Source: Deltaproteobacteria bacterium
GTDB taxonomy: Bacteria > Myxococcota > Kuafuiibacteriia > Kuafuiibacteriales > Kuafuiibacteriaceae
Length of the DNA: 64,000 nt
Direction of reading: 5' to 3'
NCBI GenBank assembly: GCA_016713425.1
Contig: JADJPE010000005.1
Span: 558,001 to 622,000 of the forward strand
In this document: one piece after another, positions 15,251-27,400 of the stretch
Layout of the letters: every line of letters begins with the position of its first letter
Position numbering within the stretch: the first letter of the stretch is position 1
Notes under the pieces: model-generated
The model's input: the letters and a program-made list of their open reading frames with translations, nothing else
Databases searched by the model: none
Told to the model about the DNA's origin: nothing
Made by a program: the position numbers and the translations under genes

Positions 15251-18200
15251 CTACTCGTTGAGCCATATCTGAAGCGCCACGTGATCCTGTTCTCCCTGAA
15301 TGTAGCCTGAGGCGATCAGGTCGAGGTCGCCATCCCCGTCGATGTCGGCCAACGACGCATCGCTCGGAAGATCCGCTTGTACCTCGACCCAGGATCCGCG
15401 CGAAGGACTCGGTTCGTTGAGTCGGTTCTCAAAGACAAACGATCCGACCACCGCGTCGAGGTCTCCGTCGCCATCCAAATCCCCGAGACTCGCGATACCG
15501 GCACGAACCGGTATGTTCCCTTGCATCAGTGTCCCTTCCCCAGACGGATTGCGGGCCTGATTCACAAGGACGCCGAGGTATGTGTGTGAACCACGCGTCT
15601 CTGGGAAGACGAAGTCAAGGAGTCCGTCACCGTTGACGTCGCCGCTTTCGGCCCCCGGCGATAGTGGGCTGGAGGCGCGCGCCGCGACGAAGGCAAAAGG
15701 TTCGTCGTTACGCAGCCACTCGCGTCGACCGCCTCCCCACACATCCAAGTCGCCATCGCGATCCCAGTCGGCCAAGAGAACCGTTTCCCCGAACGTCGAC
15801 TCCGCGAGTCTAAGGATGTGGCCGAGATGGCCTCGGCCGTCCTCGTTCACCATCCCGTAGACCCCATCACTAAACGACCATACCGCATCGAGGTCGCCGT
15901 CTTGGTCGAGATCGCCCAGCGTCCAATCCGTCATGCCTCGGCCGCCGTTCGGTGGAAGCGCGACGCTCGAACCGGAGGGTGTGAAGTGGCCGGATCCGTC
16001 GTTGGTGAGGACCATGGGTCCAGTATCGCGTCTCCAGATGAGTGCGTCGAGATCACCATCCATGTCAAGGTCTCCGAGCCGAGCGAACGCCCCGCATGGC
16101 CGGGCGACCGGCTCGAGAACGCTCTCAAAGACCGCGTCGATCGGCGGCTCAGGGGGCGGGCCAGAGTCCGAGCCGGATGCCGGGTGGGAGGCAACCTGGA
16201 AGCCGCCTTCGTTCCGCCAGACTCGAACGTCGCACTGCACGGCGCCCAACATTAAGATGTCGACGTCGCCATCGCCATCGAGATCGCCGAGCACCCTCTT
16301 GCCTCTCGATATGCGCCACGAACGCCGTGCCCTGGCGAAGCCGCGAACGTTAGCGGTACCACCAACCCCACTGGCGCTGCCAGAACCACCGGCACCGCTA
16401 AGACCACTGGCGCCATCGGCGGCCGCTCGGAACTCGAAGACTTGGGGTGTGATCGACGCACCGTCCTCGGCGTATCGGATTCCAGACGTCAGGCTCACGC
16501 TGACGCGCTCACCGGCCTTCATCAAATACGTTGGTCGAAAGTGCGCCTCGCGACCCACGACCGAATAGTCTCCTTCGAGTCGACCGGTGAGCGCACCGTG
16601 CACGACGAAGGTGTCTGAATTCACGGACGTCGGATCGAGGTGCGCTCCGAATCGATGCACGATCTCGCCATCACGCGGGAACGCGTTCGTGTTTCGGATG
16701 CCTGCATCGAGCGTCGCGCGGACGCCGACTTGATAGGCACGTGTGCCCAGGCAAAGATGAAACGCCGTTGACCACGCGCCCGGCGCACCGCCTCGAAGCG
16801 ACACCGGAACCTCGATCGACCCGTTCGCGGGGATCGTGACGGGGAAGGTTGCATCGACCGTCACCCCGAGCACGTTGCCTGGCGAAGTAGCCAACGTGAC
16901 GGCATCGGATGAACGGTTAGATATCCGAAGGACGCGCGTGTTCTCGATCCCAACCTCCACGGCGCCGAGATCGATCACGGACGGCTCGATGTGCACCGGG
17001 TCGAGGTTGATCTCCGCGATCCTTCGACCCATCGCGACAACGTATTCCTTCAGCATCATGCCCGACTCGGTGCTTTCGGCGATCCGCTGGCCGTATTGGT
17101 CGTAGTGGTAAAGGATGGTCTCTTCGCCGCCGCACGGCGTGCTCGCCGTCGTGCGCCCGCGGCGCCCAAGGCCGTCGTAGGCATAGTCATATGTATTCGC
17201 GCGACGCGGGCTCACCGCATCGGAGGCCTGGGTCAGTCGTCCCTCGCGGTCGTATCGGAAGGTCCGCCCGACCTGCATCCATTGAGGTTGTCCGAGGTCG
17301 CCGACTCTCGTCTCCGAGATTGCGGCGCCGCCTTCCGTATAGCTGATCAACTCACCGGTGCCTCCTCCTGCTCCTGCTCCGACTCCGCCGACACCGCTCC
17401 GAATGCTTGAGAGCATGCCACCGGGGCGCGTGTACTCATACGTCGTCTCGGCACCGTTCGTTCGCATGAATGTCCGGTCGCCCGCCTTGTTGTACCCGTA
17501 CTCGAGGAGACCCCAGGGCCCCTCGGCGCGTTCGAGGCGATCGCGCGCATCGTACGTGAATCGCTTCGAGTTGCTTGGCGTGAGCGTGTCGTCCACGCGC
17601 TCGAGGTTGCCGACCGCGTCGTGTTCGTAGTCGAGCGATGCGATCTCGCCGGACCCGATCGCACTCGACCACACGGAGAGGCGATCAGGCCGACGTCGTT
17701 CGTCGAGCGTCAAGACGCTTTCGGCGCCATTCGCATAAACGATGCGGCGTGGCTGACCGAGCGCATGGTACTCGACGAGGTCGAGGTATCCATCGACGCC
17801 CACGAGCCGATTGGCGCTGTCATATCGAGACCGCACGATGCGCCCCGAAGGATACGTGACTTCGATCGGGTTGCCTCGGTCGTCGTATCGATATCGGGTC
17901 ACGTACTCGACGCCACCCGTCGTCAGCGTCTCCGTCTCTATGCGGCCCGAAGGGGTGTACGTGAAGGCACGTTCCCCAACGCGGTCCGCCATCGAGACCA
18001 TCTGATCGGCCAGCGCATCGTACGCGTATGTGGCATGGACCCCCTCGGAACCGTGATCGACGGCCGTTCTTCGGCCCATGGCGTCGAGCGCGTAGGTCGC
18101 CACGAAGGGTCGACTTCGTTCGGGCGTTGCGTCGGTGCACAAGCCTCGGGCATCGCGACATCGAAGCCTCCCCAAGCCATCGTACCCGAACCCGCGACGA

Positions 18201-21200
18201 CCCGTTTCCGGTGATGTTTCCGAGGCGACTTGTTTCTGTGCGTTGTAGCGAATCTGACGCGTGCGGCCGCCCACTCGGATCGTCTCGAGCAGTCCGGTAT
18301 GCGTGTAGACGTACTCAGCGTCGTATTCGGTGTTCGACGCGCCGCTTCCGTCCGACACGCCACTTGTGGGGTCATCGTCCGCTCGTCGGATCCCTACGAT
18401 ACGCGAACCATACGGGGTGGCATAGGCTGCCAGGTTGAACGTTGTCGTCCGGCCGAGCTCGTCGGTTGCATGGACGGCGTGCTCGGCATCGTCGTACGTG
18501 CGGCGTGACTCGCTTCCATCGGCGTGTATGGAGCGCGTTACACGACCCAGGAGGTCGTGTTCTGTGAAATCGCCCACGCTGGTGGTGGCCTGATACTCCG
18601 GAAAGCTTCGAAACACTTCCCGTCCCAGGGTGTCGTATCGTGTCGACTGAACGACGCCCGCAGCATTCTCGACTTGAGCCATGCGACCCAAACCATCGAA
18701 CGATGTCTCCAGCCAGTACGGGCCTTGTTCTACGCGTCGCAGGGTTGAAAACGCCGTGTCGCTCCCGTCGTACACGACATGAATGCTTGCTTCGCCCGGT
18801 CGCCGAACCTCCACGACCCGCCCGATTCGGTCGTACTCGAAGTCGGTTGCATATCCACGACCGTCCATCGTGGAAGCGATGCTTCCGTCGCGGTTGATCT
18901 CGCGACGAAGGACGAGCAAGGGTGCGCTGCAATCAGGTCCCGACGCACCCAACCCAAGCGCGCGCGGAGCACCCCATGCGTAGTCGTCGTAGGTGTTGCA
19001 AATGCCTGAACCTGGCGCCGCTCCGAGGCTCTCGGTGTCGATCGAGGTCGTCGCTGACGGATGCTCCTCGTACGCGATTTCCGCGCGAAGCGAGCCGTCC
19101 GGATGATAGCGGTAGTCGCTCCGACGTCCGTTGATCAGCGTCGACGCCACCCGTCCTTGCGCCGTGTACGTGTGCACGGCGTAGTCGTTCTCCGGGTGCA
19201 GCCTGAAGGCGTTGCTCTCGGTCGGTTGGCACTGTCGCGCCGTGAAGGCGCGCTCCGAAAGCATGTCCAGGCTTGCGACGCCAAACCGAAGGAAGGGATC
19301 CTTCGCGGCCTCGGGGTTGCCTGGGGGAGCCCCGGGTGGCGGACTCGAGGGTTCGAGCGGTGTGAGCTCGAGATTTCGTCTACGCGTCATCCGATAGCGG
19401 GTTCCAGCGTCGCCGGTCTCCACGCTGCAAAGCGGCGAGTGATCGTCGTTGAAGCTCGTCGTCGTTCGACGCCACAACCGACCCTCGCGCTCGATGGTTT
19501 GCTCCTGGATTCTCGGGACCCGAACACCCACGTCGAAGCCATTCCAAGGGTCGCCCCAGACCTCGGACGAGACCGGCGCGCTCGGACTCCACGCGTAGGT
19601 GGTTCGTTCGAGCGTGGTCCCGCTCGAATCGTCGATCCGAAACGCCAAGAGGAGTCCGGCCTTCCAGGCCGATCCGATCGGCGTGTAGAGGCCCGTGCCG
19701 ATGCCAAAATACGTCCGAACTTCGCGCGCGCCGTCGGGTCGTTCGATGATGCTGTGATCCTCCCCTTCGTAGTCGAGGCCGCGGTTGTAGTGGTAGCGCC
19801 ACTCGGCTGGGTCGAGGCCACGACCCGAGACTCGACGACGACGCACGGCGCGTACTGACACCGGTTGATCGGCGCTGTAGAAAAGATGGTCTTCGAAATC
19901 GAAGGCCACGTGCGCGCCGTTCGGCGTCGTCATCTCCGTGAGCTCACACCATCGCCTGTTCTCGTGCGCGCAATCGCCACTTGCGATGCCCGCGTAGCCA
20001 TAGCGCCAAGGCGCACCTTCCGGAGGTGCGGCGACCGAAAGCAAGGCTTTGGCTTCCGGCCACGAGGCGGGCGTCGGCGCGTACGCGTACCGGAACGTGC
20101 GTCCTTCCGTGACGAGCCTCGTGAGCCGAACGACGTCTGGCGAGACCTCCTCATACACGAAACGAATCGTACGGCCTTCGCTGTCGACGACACGGTCGAT
20201 GAAATGACGGAACAGCTCGTTGGAGCCGGCGACGCCTTCGATGCTGTCATCGTGATACTCGATTCGAATCGACGAGCCTTCGGCGTTGCGGATCTCGGTT
20301 ACATAGCGCACGGGCACCGACGCATCCAGCGTCGCCGCGTGCGCCTCATGGCCAAAGGTGAGACTCAAGCCATCGGGCGTGGCCATTTGCCATCGTCCAT
20401 CGCGAAGGTAAGGCATCGCGAGATCCTTCGTCACGAGACAAGGACGAACGGCGCCTCCGTACCCACACTCGGCGCGAAAGAACGGATGTCGGCTCCCGTC
20501 GCTCGCTTCGTAGTAGCGTGCCCAAAAAAGCACCTGGTTTGGCTCTTCGCCGACCGCGCCCACGAGCCGACCGAAATGCATCGTCCAACCTAGACCGAGC
20601 GGCGACGGGAGCACGAACTGGAGCCCTCGAAGAACGCGCGTCGGATCGAGCGACGCCCGCGCACCGTAGTTCGCGTGGATTTTGCTGTTGTAGACGCGTT
20701 GCACGACAAGATCCAAACCGCCCGCACCCGGGAGCGCCAAGTCCGTATACGAGAGCAACAGATTTCCCGAGAAGGGATCGATGACTTCACTCGCGTCATG
20801 CGCTCTGAATCCTCGCCCGCCGATGAATCCTTTCTGATCGTAGACCGAGGTGGGATCGTAGCCGAACGCCGACCCGTCGCCGCTCTGTGCTCGAGCATCC
20901 GTCCCCTGCACCACGAGAACCGTGGCGCTCAGCGCCGTCAGAATACAAAACTGCAACCCGTTCGAGCTACGTTTCGAACCACCACGCCTCGAACTCCGCG
21001 CACCAATGCTCTCCAGGCCGCGCGCACAAACACTCTCCAGGCAACGCGCACAAACACTCTCCAGACCACGCGCACAAACACTCTCCAGACCACGCGCACT
21101 GGATCTCTCCCAACCACGTACACGAATACTCCTCCGATCACGCGCCGCTACGTTCGTGAGGGCGTTCGGTGGTTCGCGAAGTAAACATCGTCGATGGGCC

Positions 21201-21373
21201 TGCGCAACAGCTTCGAACATCGAAGCACGCTCGTACCGTTCGGATGTCGAAGAAGAAAGAAAGAACGACGTACTCAGCGCACGATCCGATGCGAGATACA
21301 CCACGGAGTCCGCGAGTGGAATGAAATTCGAAACGAAAGAATGAATTTCGAGAATGGCAGGTTCTCGCTCCAC
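15251..21373 (-). CDS. Giant secreted Rhs/YD-repeat protein with C-terminal FG-GAP (VCBS) calcium-binding propeller
   Basis: Up to 2,040 residues. A signal-like segment (LQFCILTALSATVLVV then TDARAQ) lies at about residue 140-163, so the true start is probably internal: ATG 21220, or a non-ATG codon nearer the signal. The mature protein opens with the Rhs N-terminal region (DPFSGNLLLSYTDLALPGAG, LDLVVQRVYNSKI) followed by dozens of YD repeats (YDGLGRL, YDALADQM, RYDDRGNPIEV). The Rhs part ends at EYVVAMGRRIAEINLDP without a core box or toxin tip. Two Ig-like domains come next (about 1440-1660), then from about residue 1690 FG-GAP/VCBS repeats with calcium loops (DLDGDGDVD, DLDMDGDLD, DWDRDGDLD, DVNGDGLLD, DIDGDGDLD). 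It ends QIWLNE. It is probably a surface or secreted adhesive shell rather than a toxin. Confidence 0.85.
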   Translation of the reverse strand: MEREPAILEIHSFVSNFIPLADSVVYLASDRALSTSFFLSSSTSERYERASMFEAVAQAHRRCLLREPPNALTNVAARDRRSIRVRGWERSSARGLESVCARGLESVCARCLESVCARGLESIGARSSRRGGSKRSSNGLQFCILTALSATVLVVQGTDARAQSGDGSAFGYDPTSVYDQKGFIGGRGFRAHDASEVIDPFSGNLLLSYTDLALPGAGGLDLVVQRVYNSKIHANYGARASLDPTRVLRGLQFVLPSPLGLGWTMHFGRLVGAVGEEPNQVLFWARYYEASDGSRHPFFRAECGYGGAVRPCLVTKDLAMPYLRDGRWQMATPDGLSLTFGHEAHAATLDASVPVRYVTEIRNAEGSSIRIEYHDDSIEGVAGSNELFRHFIDRVVDSEGRTIRFVYEEVSPDVVRLTRLVTEGRTFRYAYAPTPASWPEAKALLSVAAPPEGAPWRYGYAGIASGDCAHENRRWCELTEMTTPNGAHVAFDFEDHLFYSADQPVSVRAVRRRRVSGRGLDPAEWRYHYNRGLDYEGEDHSIIERPDGAREVRTYFGIGTGLYTPIGSAWKAGLLLAFRIDDSSGTTLERTTYAWSPSAPVSSEVWGDPWNGFDVGVRVPRIQEQTIEREGRLWRRTTTSFNDDHSPLCSVETGDAGTRYRMTRRRNLELTPLEPSSPPPGAPPGNPEAAKDPFLRFGVASLDMLSERAFTARQCQPTESNAFRLHPENDYAVHTYTAQGRVASTLINGRRSDYRYHPDGSLRAEIAYEEHPSATTSIDTESLGAAPGSGICNTYDDYAWGAPRALGLGASGPDCSAPLLVLRREINRDGSIASTMDGRGYATDFEYDRIGRVVEVRRPGEASIHVVYDGSDTAFSTLRRVEQGPYWLETSFDGLGRMAQVENAAGVVQSTRYDTLGREVFRSFPEYQATTSVGDFTEHDLLGRVTRSIHADGSESRRTYDDAEHAVHATDELGRTTTFNLAAYATPYGSRIVGIRRADDDPTSGVSDGSGASNTEYDAEYVYTHTGLLETIRVGGRTRQIRYNAQKQVASETSPETGRRGFGYDGLGRLRCRDARGLCTDATPERSRPFVATYALDAMGRRTAVDHGSEGVHATYAYDALADQMVSMADRVGERAFTYTPSGRIETETLTTGGVEYVTRYRYDDRGNPIEVTYPSGRIVRSRYDSANRLVGVDGYLDLVEYHALGQPRRIVYANGAESVLTLDERRRPDRLSVWSSAIGSGEIASLDYEHDAVGNLERVDDTLTPSNSKRFTYDARDRLERAEGPWGLLEYGYNKAGDRTFMRTNGAETTYEYTRPGGMLSSIRSGVGGVGAGAGGGTGELISYTEGGAAISETRVGDLGQPQWMQVGRTFRYDREGRLTQASDAVSPRRANTYDYAYDGLGRRGRTTASTPCGGEETILYHYDQYGQRIAESTESGMMLKEYVVAMGRRIAEINLDPVHIEPSVIDLGAVEVGIENTRVLRISNRSSDAVTLATSPGNVLGVTVDATFPVTIPANGSIEVPVSLRGGAPGAWSTAFHLCLGTRAYQVGVRATLDAGIRNTNAFPRDGEIVHRFGAHLDPTSVNSDTFVVHGALTGRLEGDYSVVGREAHFRPTYLMKAGERVSVSLTSGIRYAEDGASITPQVFEFRAAADGASGLSGAGGSGSASGVGGTANVRGFARARRSWRISRGKRVLGDLDGDGDVDILMLGAVQCDVRVWRNEGGFQVASHPASGSDSGPPPEPPIDAVFESVLEPVARPCGAFARLGDLDMDGDLDALIWRRDTGPMVLTNDGSGHFTPSGSSVALPPNGGRGMTDWTLGDLDQDGDLDAVWSFSDGVYGMVNEDGRGHLGHILRLAESTFGETVLLADWDRDGDLDVWGGGRREWLRNDEPFAFVAARASSPLSPGAESGDVNGDGLLDFVFPETRGSHTYLGVLVNQARNPSGEGTLMQGNIPVRAGIASLGDLDGDGDLDAVVGSFVFENRLNEPSPSRGSWVEVQADLPSDASLADIDGDGDLDLIASGYIQGEQDHVALQIWLNE
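21009..21104 (+). repeat. Four 24-bp tandem repeats
   Basis: Four copies of a 24-bp unit (CTCTCCAGACCACGCGCACA plus 4 bases). In the minus-strand frame they read as repeated ARGLESVC, upstream of the signal peptide of the FG-GAP Rhs protein. They are therefore either an odd N-terminal extension or 5' untranslated DNA of that gene. Confidence 0.85.
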
Positions 21374-21404
21374 CCGTCATGGTTGAATCGGACGGGAACC
21401 GCCA

Positions 21405-24400
21405 TCAAGGGAACATGGGAAGACTGTCGAGCGGTGAACCCTCGCGCCCAGACTGAAGATTGTCGCCCGCCGCCCCGGGCAGATGGAAGCCATGGACCAA
21501 AGGCCCCATCAACGCATGGACGAGCGCCAGCCACTCATTGTAGCCGTCGTTGATCGGCGCTTTCGTGTCGGCGATGATGCGGTCTAGCGCAGTGCTCGTC
21601 TCGGCGCCTCGGGCATCGCTCGCCTGAATCGCGGTGTTGACGATATCCGTCGCACCCGAGCGACAGTTCTTCGAGAAGAAGCCGTACTCAGCCTCGCGGC
21701 CTTCGACGAACTTCCTCACCGCGTCGACCGCGATGTCGAACTGCTCCTTGGTCAGCGGGACCTGCGCATGAACGTTCCAGTCATCGTGCGGATACTCCGG
21801 CTGGTCTTTCATCGAGTATCGCCCCTGCCCGTCCACCTCCGCGCCAATGCAACTCGCGCCTGCGCACAAATGGACTTCCCAGTGCAGGCCCGCCGGGTCC
21901 TGGACGATGTAGATGTTGTGAGTGCCTTCCGTCGGGCGCGTGGGCGTGAACAACCCGCCCGGATCAACCAGCTCGACCGGATTGCCTCTTGCGTACGCGT
22001 AGAGATTGAAACCCGCGCGAACACCGATCGGATCGCTCTCGATGTAGCGCCCAAGGCTCGGATCGTAGCTTCGATGGTGGTTCTGGTGGAGCCCGGTCTC
22101 GGGGTCGAAGTACTGTCCAGGGAAGCGCAGATTGAAGCGCAGAACGTCGCCGTCGCGATCGACGTCTTCATCAGGCAGGATGTCGCCGAAAGGATCGCCT
22201 CGCCACGCCCAAAGGACCACCCCGTCGCGGTTCGTCAAGAGCCTCGGCGCCTCCAGGTGGTCGGCATGAATCCAGAGAAGCTCGTACGTTCCGCCACTCC
22301 CATACTCGACCGATGCAACGGGAGAGGATCCGAACCAAATGAGCTCGCGGATCGGCGCGCCGGCATCGTCATACTCCCCGAGCAGAGTCTTGTCCTTTCC
22401 GTAGACGAACAACGTCCCGACACCCGCGACGCGCTTCTCGACCCGCTCGTTTCGCGTGTTGTACCCGTACTGCGCGATCACTTCGCCATCCGATGCCGCC
22501 TCCACCGCAACCAGGCTCCCGGCTGGCGAATGCGTATACGTCCAGGTCCCATCCGACCGAAGGCTTCCTCGCGAATCATAGGAAAGCGACGTCATCGATC
22601 CGCCAGGCGGCGTTACGCGCGTCAGCCGCCCTGTCGTGCCATCGTAGCCATAGGTCGTAGAGAGCGAATCAACCGTCATCGACATCCGATCGCCCACCGC
22701 ATTGTAGGTGAACGCAATCGTCCCGTCGCGTTGGTTGTCGGTCGCACGAACGATCCGGCCGTCGGCATCATAGGCAAACGTCTGGACGCGACCCGAAGAA
22801 TGCTCACGCAGCTCCGTCAGGTGCCCGGACGCGTCGTATGCGAACGCCCAATCGACGACGCCTTCCGTCGAGTCCCGGAGCAAGCGATAGCCTGAATCGT
22901 ACACCCGAGTTCGTGCGCGCTGTTCTTGATCGCCAAGCTGATAGCTCTCGACTCCACCAAACGGCAGGTAGGCCGCGTCGCGAAGAACGACGCGCTGCGA
23001 CGCGTCACCCGGAATGCTCGCCCGAATGCCCAAGATGCGTCCCGCAGCATCGCGGTCGTAGTGGACCGTCATTCCGCTCGGGTAGCTCGCCGCTGTCACC
23101 TGGCCGTCCAGATCGTACGCATAGTGAAGAGGAAGCGACACCTGCCCGATCACCTCGGTCCGGTCCGTCACCTGCCCGTACTCATCGTAACTTAGGCTCG
23201 TCGCGCCGCTCCCGTTCCGAGCAGTCGTGAGCCGTCCAGTTCCATGTGGAGGCTCATCATAGGTGAAGAACATGTCGTCATCGCTCGAATCCGCAAAGTC
23301 CACTTTCAAAACACGGCCGATCACGTCGCGTTCGATGGAAAGAGAGGACTCCGAATCTGAAACACCCGTAAGAAATCCCGCGCTGTCGCGCAGATACGTC
23401 GTGCTTCCCGAGGCCGCGTCTCGGTAGCTCGCCGGTTCCCCGAAGGCGCTGAGCACGACACCGGACGTCCGTCCCGCCGCGTCCGTCATCGTGACGTCAC
23501 CGTTTGCGGCGTAAGCGTAGCGATGCTGCGCCCCTCCTGGGTCCCGCACGCTGGAGATGCGTCCCAGCGCGTCGTAGGCGAACGTGGTCGTTTCGCCGCC
23601 GGCGACGATCGAGGCAGGCTTTGGGAAGAAGACGTTTCGCCGCATCGTAAGGCGACGCGCCCCGAACGTCTTTGTTACCGTGCGTGATCCCGCATCGTGC
23701 TCGACAACGAAGAGGCCACGCTCGACGCCTGTCGGATCGATGAGCCGCGTTTCCACGCGGTTCTGGCCTTCGAGATGATGGATTTCGGCCCGATCGCCGC
23801 TCGGCATGGTCAGCTTGCTCAGGCTGCCGTCGGGTCCACCAAACTCGAAAGACCAGACTCGACCGACCGGCGTTGTCGTTGTTCGGCCCGGCAACGCTGG
23901 ATCAAACGCGTATCGTGTCACGCGTCCGCCTTCACTCGTCTCGGTGACTCGGCCACCGCCATCGCGCGCATAGACAACCTCGAGGCCCGTCGCAAGTGTG
24001 GTCTTCTGGACGTGGCCATGAGCCCATTCGTACGTCACCGTATGACCCAGCGCGTTCCGAATCGACCGCAGAGTCCCGTCCTCGTAGGCCATCTCGAGAT
24101 CATCCGACATGTCCGGGTGTGGACCCTCGACCCGCGTGAGATGATGTGCTGCATCGTAAGCGAAGCGCATTTGCCGCAAATCGCTCGAAGTTCTGCCCCC
24201 AATCCCTGCCGCGACCGGTCGCCCGCCTTCGTCCGCTTCGACGAACACGCGTCGGCCGGTATTCGCGTTCGTCCACGTCCGCGTTCGCGTCTCGGCATCG
24301 TAGACGTCGGTGATCGTCTGACCACCCACAACATGCGTATCTCTCGACTGCTTAAGCGCAGACATCGGATCACCCGGCGTCTCGAACACGACAGCCCGAC

Positions 24401-27400
24401 TCCTGGTCATGGTCTGCGTCTGGTTCGTCGCCGGATTCCGAAGTTCAAGCCGCGAAACATACGGCGCATCCATCCCGAAGCGAGGGTCGGCCGTGAGCGT
24501 CTTCGTTTCGACGGTTCCATCGGGATGGGCGGTCACCTCCGTCGTCGGCCCGAACGTCGTGTTCACCTCGCTTCCGTCGAAGCCCTTGGTCGTTCGACTT
24601 GCCTCCCCAGTCCCTTCGATTCGAACCTCGTACACCCGCTCTTCTCCGGTGGGGCGGATGGTACGTACGCGATAGCCGTTTCCTTCCGGCAGCTCTTCGC
24701 GTGCTAGAGTCCATCCTTGGCCCGCGTTGTCGAGGTCCTCGATGAGGCGGCCCGACTCATCATAGCGCAGGGTCGACACGCGACCACTCGGCTGCTCGAA
24801 TCTCGTGAGCGCACCGGCCTTCGAATACTCCATGCGATACAGTCCGCCGCCGGGCAGGGTCACGGTGCTGAGATAGCCTTCCGGATCGTAGTTCAGCGTC
24901 GTCTGCTCTCCGGACGCGCCGACGATTGCCCGAAGCGTTCCGTCCGCACCGCGGTCGAGCCGCGTCGTCCGGTGGCTTCGTTCTTCGCGAACGCCGGTGA
25001 GCCGACTCGCTTGGGGGTCATACTCAAAGGCTCTGATCGGTGAGCCTGTCAGCGCATCAATCGTCTCCTCGTGGCGACCAAGCGCGTCGAACAAGTAGGC
25101 CTCGCTCCCGTCCAGGCTTGGAACGCGCGGACTCTGAGCAGAAAACCGCGCAACCAGCTGCGTAACGGCGGCCCAGCCTCCACCAAACGCTGGGCCTACG
25201 GTCGCGAAGAGATCGCTGTTCGGTGAAATGAGCAGAGTCCCGGAAGTCCCCACGAGCTCACTCCCTTCGACGATTCGTTCTGCTCTCAGGAAATCGGCCA
25301 CCCGCTGGAGTACTCCGCCCCGAACAAGAAACAGCGGCATCCGGTCACCAACGATGGTCGCAAGCATCAGTTCTCCCGCGCGACTCAGGCCGATCTTCGC
25401 CCACGTGCCGGTCAATCGCACGTCCTCGAGCGCCTTACCTTCCCTGGGCGGCGAGTTCGTCGTGATGAGCGGGTCTGTGATGCGGCGGATCCCGCCATTC
25501 GCGGATACGACGTCGATCGTGTTCCAAGTGGGTTCCACATGGATATACACCTCTCCCTGCGCGTTGACCTCGACGCGTTGGATGTTCCAGGGCTGCTGCA
25601 CACCGCGCGGATCTGACTCGTAGTTTCCGGATGGAAAGTAGATCGGTTGCTGACTGCACTCAGGAAACTCCGTGCCGCGCGGCGAGGTACTGCTCGCGCC
25701 GGGATGCACACCGTAAAACGGTTCTACGACACCATCCGGCGTAAGACGCATGATGTAGCAGTAGTCCGCGAGATAGATGGTCCAGTCCGTCGCGATGGCC
25801 ATGCTCCGCAGATTGCTGCCCAAGAAGGTCGTCTTCACTGGACCCCCGGCCGAGTACGAACCCGTCGAAGAACCTCCGACATGGTAGAGTCGTCCGGAAC
25901 GAGTTATGCGGTAGAGCCGATTCGGGCCCCAAGTTCCGAAATAGAAGTCTCCGTTTGGGGCCACCCGTGACGTCGCAACCTTAGAAATGCACGCGTCCTT
26001 CGCGTCGATACCGTCGTCCGGAAGCTCGCCAAGAGGAATCTGGTACACGCAGGCGCTGCTTTCGGCACCGCCGCCGAGGTATTCAACGTCCTTGTCGGGT
26101 TGCTTTCGAAGCAGGGCCCAAGCTTGGCACCTCGCCGCGCCAATCGACGCCCAATAGTAAAAACCACCGTCCTCAGTCGGCGTGACGGCATCACGATAGT
26201 AGACTTGCTCTCCAACTCCACCCTCGGCGCTCGGGTTCATCGGGCAGTCCGGTCGCCAGAGATTGGTCTGTGGAACACCTGCTGCAGCCAAGGCGTCGAG
26301 AACCTCGGTGCGCGTGAGCACCGACTCTGCTGCGCGATTCTGATCGAAGTCGGTTTCGTGTAGGGACCCGTCTCCGCGACGCAGTATGCGCTGGCCAACG
26401 TCGTTCGTGCCGGTCGAAAGCTCGTGGTGCACATCGAGAGACCACAGCCCAAATGTCCGACCCGGCGATGGCAACGCGGTCTGGGTTGTGAGTACGGTGT
26501 AGTTCTTTTCAAGGGCCAGCGTCGAGGCTTCGCGATCAAGATCCATACTTGTCCCGCTCGTGCGCATGAACGCTCGCGCCGCCATGTTTGCGGGCTCAGA
26601 GAAGAGGACCGGATAGCGGTAGCCAATGCGGATGTGCATCGGTGACGTACCGCCGACACGCCGAGACCAGGCATCACGCCCATCCCACCGAAAGTAGGTC
26701 GACTGCCTCGGCGCTGGCGGAAATGTCATCTTCGTCGTTTGCCCAGCAACGGTCACCTGAAGCTCGACAGCTCTGAGCTCGGGATGGACTGCGTCACCGG
26801 TCAGCGGGATGAGGACTTCGCCCGGCGGCGAGTTCGGCGTGCTTTGGCTCGAATAGACCAGCGAATAGGGCGTTCCTGGGATCTCGATCGCCTCCGCGAG
26901 CGTTTGATTGAAACACCCAATCACCGACCCTTGCTCGCAAATGTCCGGCTCTTTGCAGGGCGGCTTACCGCAGCCTCCGCCGCCGGGCGGTGGCGCTGCG
27001 CCAGGTGGTGGGCCTCCGCCAAAGTTCCAGTCCACAGGCGTGAAATGAGGAATCGGGCTGCGCCAGAAACTCTCACCCACCTCGAATTGGGCTGGGATGA
27101 CCGCGAGCTCGTGGTCTGTAATCCCGAGCTGCCCCAGACGTTCGACAGATGCAGCGTCGCCGTCGCCGTCAACATCCAAGATCGCCTTGCTGTCCCCGTC
27201 CACCGCAAGGAGCTTCAGCACCCGTCCGTTCTCGGATGGAATCCAGCAACCGCACGCGCGGTCGTACAGACCGACCGGAACGATCGTGCCGACAGGAACT
27301 CGGAGGAAGTTGTCGAGGTACGCCGGCACCGGCTTCGAGAAGCTAACCATCGTCGCCCCAACGGCCATCGCTTCGTCGACACTGAGCTCGACGGCATAGG

